A DNA stretch of 64,000 nt from Terfezia claveryi (Eukaryota; Ascomycota; Pezizomycetes; Pezizales; Pezizaceae), in the NCBI GenBank assembly GCA_015179025.1, contig WHUX01000001.1, forward strand, positions 806,001-870,000. The letters are read 5' to 3'. The translations under genes and the position numbers were made by a program. The notes beneath the pieces are model-generated. The model ran no database searches and had not been told where the DNA came from. It saw nothing but the letters and a program-made list of their open reading frames with translations. Of the stretch, positions 60,703-64,000 are shown one piece after another; the stretch's first letter is position 1; each line of letters begins with the position of its first letter.

Positions 60703-62355
60703 ATGGATATCGACATCCCCGTTTCGATAGCCATGTTCGGCCAGCCTCAGGCCAGTGTCGCAAAGTAAACGTTCCGCCCTCTCCTCTCAGTACCTCTCAC
60801 GCTCAATAGCTGACATACTATCTTTTCCTCTCCACAGTCTCCTCTGCTGCAGCTGCGGCGCCCCCATCGACGGCAGCAAAAACAACGGCCTCGCAATCTG
60901 CTTCGAATGCATCAAGCTCACCACCGACATCTCCGAGGGCATCCCGCGGGAGGCCACGGTGCATTTTTGCCGCGGCTGCGAGCGCTGGCTACAGCCCCCA
61001 ACCACTGGCTCCCCGCGCAGCCTGAGAGCAGGGAGCTCCTTGCGCTCTGCCTCAGAAAGCTAAAGGGCCTGAGTAAGGTCCGCATCATCGACGCGAGCTT
61101 CATCTGGACCGAGCCGCACTCGAAACGGCTCCGTGTCAAAATCACAGTTCAGTCTGAAGCGTACCAGAATACAATCTTACAGCAGGCGTTTGAAGTCGAG
61201 TATGTAGTCGTGCACACGCAGTGCCCGGACTGCGCAAAGTCATTTACGGCGCATACCTGGCGCGCGTGTGTTCAGGTCCGGCAAAAGGTCCCCCACAAAC
61301 GCACGTTCCTGTATCTGGAGCAGCTGCTTCTGAAGCATAACGCCCACCGCGATGCGACAAACATTAAAGAAACTAAAGACGGCCTGGACTTTTTCTTCTC
61401 CCAACGCAACCACGCTCAAAAGATGCTCGACTTCCTCACCGCCGTTGCTCCCGTGCGGACAAAAAAGTCTGAGGAGCTAATCTCCCAGGACATCCACACC
61501 AGCACCAAATCCTTCAAATTCACCTTTTCCGTCGAGCTCATCCCCATCTGTAAAGACGACCTCATCTGCCTGCCACCAAAACTAGCCATGTCGATTGGGA
61601 ATATCAGCTCGCTGGTTCTATGCCAAAAGGTCGCAAACTCGCTCCACATCCTCGACCCAAACACATTGCAAACAGCAGAAATTGCTACTCCGGTATACTG
61701 GCGCACGCCCTTCCCGACACTCGCGGACGTGCAAGATTTAGTCGAGTTTGTCGTGCTGGACATTGAGCCCCTCGGACTCGTCAAAGGCAAATACATCCTC
61801 TCGGACGTGCAAGTCGCGCGCGCGGCAGACATGGGCAGAAACGATATCTCGTACCTTGTGCGCACGCACCTGGGCGGCGTGCTCCACCCAGGCGACTCGG
61901 TCATGGGATACCACCTCACTGCAGCAAACTACAACGACTCAAACTTCGAGGACCTCCAGAGAAGGCATAGCGACCGCGTGCCCGAGGTGGTGCTCGTCAG
62001 GAAATTCTACCCCAGGAAAAAGAAGAATAAGAATCGAAACTGGAAGCTGAGGAGGATGAATAAGGAGGAAGGGGAGTTGCTGCCAAAGAAGGCGGATGTG
62101 GACAAGTCCGAGAGGGACTATGAGATGTTCCTGAGGGATGTAGAAGAGGATGTGGAGCTGAGGAGTGCCCTGACGCTTTATAAGAATACGAGGAAGACAG
62201 GCGAGGATAGGATGGTGGGGGTGGAGATGGATGTTGAGGATAAGGAGAGTGAGGATGAAGAAGAAGGATTACCGCAGATTAGTATGGAGGAGTTGTTGGA
62301 TGAGTTTGAGGAATTGGGGATGGCAGATGACGTTGCAGAGGAGGTGGTTGGGTAG
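60703..62355 (+). CDS. NMD3: Nmd3, nuclear export adaptor of the 60S subunit, with one apparent frame break
   Basis: Exon 1 is 60703-60764 (MDIDIPVSIAMFGQPQASVA) and exon 2 starts at 60838. The zinc-binding N terminus shows LLCCSCGAPIDG, CFECIKLTTDISEGIPREATVHFCRGCERWLQPP, later QCPDCAKSF. After WLQPP the family reading (NHWLPAQPESRELLALCLRK) is in the next frame: the C5 run at 60995-60999 needs one more C. From there the frame is open to 62355: VRIIDASFIWTEPHSKRLRVKITVQ, VGQ-like RQKVPHKRTFLYLEQLLLKH, the LVLCQKV...IDPLT-like core, then a basic RKKKNKNRNWKLRR signal and the acidic tail with LPQISMEELLDEFEELGM, a leucine-rich export signal. It bridges pre-60S to Crm1. Truncation at 61063 in the raw frame is unlikely to be real. 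Confidence 0.92.
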
Positions 62356-62535
62356 GAAGGGGGTAGATGAGCGAAAAGTAAGGCGTCTTTGACTCGGAGT
62401 TTTGGGTTTATTAAAAATTCATTATTTTTTTATTCTTTTCCCTCTCTTTTCCGGGTTCTAGAGAAAAAAAAAGCCATAAACTTACCCGTCCTACTGAGTA
62501 CCACTGCCCCCCTTCCCACCCAAACAGTATATGTC

Positions 62536-62566
<31 letters not shown>

Positions 62567-63000
62567 CAAGTACAGTACTTTTTTGTAGGTACCTTTTACA
62601 GTATGTGGCCTTGATTTTTTTTTCTGTGGGGGGGGGTTTATATTACCTGGAATAATGGGAGGAAAAAAAAAAAAAATTGTTACAAACCGGTACTGAGGAT
62701 TATGTGGTAGAATTTTGTTACCCTGACAAAAAGAAATTGTTACCTGTCTAAAGAAAAAAAGAAAAAAAAGAAAAAAAAAGAAAAAAAAAAGACGCCGTAT
62801 ATATATATATATCTATGTAAGATATATTTTCCCCATACCCATGAACAAAAAAAAGAAGAAAAGAAATGGGGGAAAAAATAAAAGTAAATCCAGCGCCAGT
62901 CACTACACATTAGTCTTTTTTACCGGAACGAGAAAAGAAAAAGAAAAAAGAAACCCCTCCCCCAAAAAATAAGAAAATCAAAAAATCAAAAAACATTCAA
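62356..63000. other. Convergent intergenic region, homopolymer-rich
   Basis: Between NMD3 and TRS85 3' ends. T run at 62541-62565, A runs, a (GAAAAAAAA)n stretch at 62752-62790 and (TA)n at 62798-62810. It holds a near copy of the TTCAGGGTAA motif (GTCAGGGTAA, minus, about 62719-62728). No gene was seen. Confidence 0.6.
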
Positions 63001-64000
63001 CTACGAATCCACAAACTCATCATCATCGTTAACCCTCTCGACATCATTGACCAACCCACCCAGATCCACACTCTTCCCCCTCTTATGCCCCAACTGCAGC
63101 TCCACCCCCTCCATCCCCATCTCCCCAAACCCTCCCTTCCCCACCATATCCCCCGGACTCATCAACACCAGCCCCTCCTCCTCATCTAAGACCCCCCCCT
63201 TCTCCACCCAACCACTCTCCCTCTTCAACCACGCGACCACCTCCCCAATGCCCCTCCACCCCCCCACCAACCCCTCATACACCGGCGCCGCCTCCTCAAG
63301 ACAACCTCTCGCCCTGCCTCGTTTCCCCAACTCCATCCACCCCTTTGCCGCCAAAATCTTCCACATGGCCGTTTTCCTTCTTCTACTACCCCATGCACCG
63401 CTGCCCACGCCCTTCCGTACCTCATAGCAAGCCGAGACACGCTCCGTAACAAGTGCATGCCCTATAGCGCCCAGTGCGCTCATTTCTAGCGCACGGATAG
63501 CCCAGCGGGCGGCGTCGTCTGCAGCGCCTCCGCCGCGGGAGCGGAGAAGCTCGACGGAGACAAGGACGCAGCGGAGGGCGGAGTAGGATGCCGTGCAGCG
63601 GGTGAGGTAAGAGTATAAGGCTAGATCGAGGGTGGGGTCGATTGCGTCTTGGCGGAGTTTTGTTGTGAGTGGTTGGCCTGTTAGGAGAAGGGAGAGAACA
63701 GTCATTTCCTGTTCCTTGTTTAGCTATCAATTTGGGATTTGGGGCCAGGGTTTGGCGGATTTACTTGCGCTCCAGCATGATACCTCCACGCTTTATCATT
63801 CGCAAAATCCGTCCTAAGCAAATCATAACAACTCCACGCCAACTTCCAATCCCTTAGCATAAACGCATAATCCGCCAACTTCCTCATCTTGGCCTCATTA
63901 CTAGATGGTACATAGCTCGCCGCCGCGGCATCGTAATTACTCGTGCTCGCACTATTCGAACCCCTACTAGCGCCAAAATATCGTTTCGACATGGAGATAA
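63001..64000 (-). CDS. TRS85: Trs85/TRAPPC8, TRAPPIII subunit (C-terminal part; 5' part beyond window)
   Basis: Exons 63765-64000 (open to the edge) and 63001-63708, with intron 63709-63764 at phase 0, give about 313 visible residues. The blocks MRKLADYAFMLRDWKLAWSCYDLLRTDFANDKAWRYHAGAQEM, LYSYLTRCTASYSALRCVL, AADDAARWAIRALEMSALGAIGHALVTERVSACYEVRKGVGS and WGSRRRKTAMWKILAAKGWMELGKRGRAR match the helical TPR-like C-terminal half of fungal Trs85. Trs85 directs the TRAPPIII exchange factor for Ypt1/Rab1 in autophagy and Golgi traffic. A Met codon at 63992 is within the protein, not its start: the family has several hundred residues before this point. The last 60 residues are acidic and low complexity. 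Confidence 0.88.

Noticed and set aside
63720..63992. TRS85 starting at the Met codon 63992
   Set aside because: The upstream frame is open to the edge and the residues after it match the middle of Trs85, so the true start lies outside the window.

Overview
The window is nuclear DNA of a filamentous ascomycete (Pezizomycotina). Genes carry one to five short introns, mostly 45-70 nt with CTRAC or GCTAAT branch-like sites. The proteins are fungal housekeeping orthologues (Rpa12, Dim1/Dib1, Pol32, Fig4, Pdx3, Cca1, Kei1, Chm7, Nop53, Esf2, Cef1, Nmd3, Trs85). The class is uncertain. A Crinkler-type gene and long repeat-poor intergenic gaps would fit an early-diverging lineage such as Pezizomycetes, but that is only a guess. 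I rebuilt exon structures by hand from reading phase, splice sites and family similarity. No search was run.

Layout. 1-3303: a large conserved protein of unknown role runs off the left edge on the minus strand. 3304-9117: gene-poor. 9118-14861: four plus-strand genes, a Golgi-type GT8 glycosyltransferase, RPA12 (RNA polymerase I), DIM1/DIB1 (U5 snRNP) and POL32 (DNA polymerase delta). 17371-21053 (minus): FIG4 lipid phosphatase. 22669-23961: a J-domain protein with a C-terminal membrane segment. 24986-26548 (minus): PDX3. 28644-29402 (minus): a G-patch protein. 30615-34295 (minus): a 1,226-residue PPR protein. 34296-45075: a roughly 11-kb gene-poor island with one clear gene, a Crinkler-like protein (ubiquitin-like header, P-loop NTPase, nuclease-like C terminus), followed by a 23/24-bp minisatellite with higher-order structure. 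45076-64000: compact housekeeping DNA with a GH125 mannosidase, KEI1, CCA1, CHM7, NOP53, ESF2, CEF1, NMD3 and the 3' part of TRS85.

How the genes relate. The right end is rich in nucleolar and nuclear RNA functions (NOP53, ESF2 and NMD3 in ribosome assembly, CEF1 in splicing). RPA12 and DIM1 add RNA polymerase I and U5 snRNP functions on the left. FIG4, CHM7, KEI1, TRS85, GT8 and GH125 act on endomembranes or glycans. None of this suggests an operon-like unit; it is ordinary mixed eukaryotic order with several divergent and convergent pairs.

Main points for follow-up: the Crinkler gene, its optional 12-nt microexon and adjacent satellite; a dispersed noncoding repeat (consensus start GTAGTCTGGTTGGCACAA) seen at five sites; a 10-mer TTCAGGGTAA present six times, always between genes; a 31-nt intron proved by frame in the GT8 gene; and five single-base frame breaks, all in the missing-base direction and mostly in G/C homopolymers, in FIG4, CEF1 and NMD3. 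The frame breaks look like assembly undercalls rather than pseudogenes.
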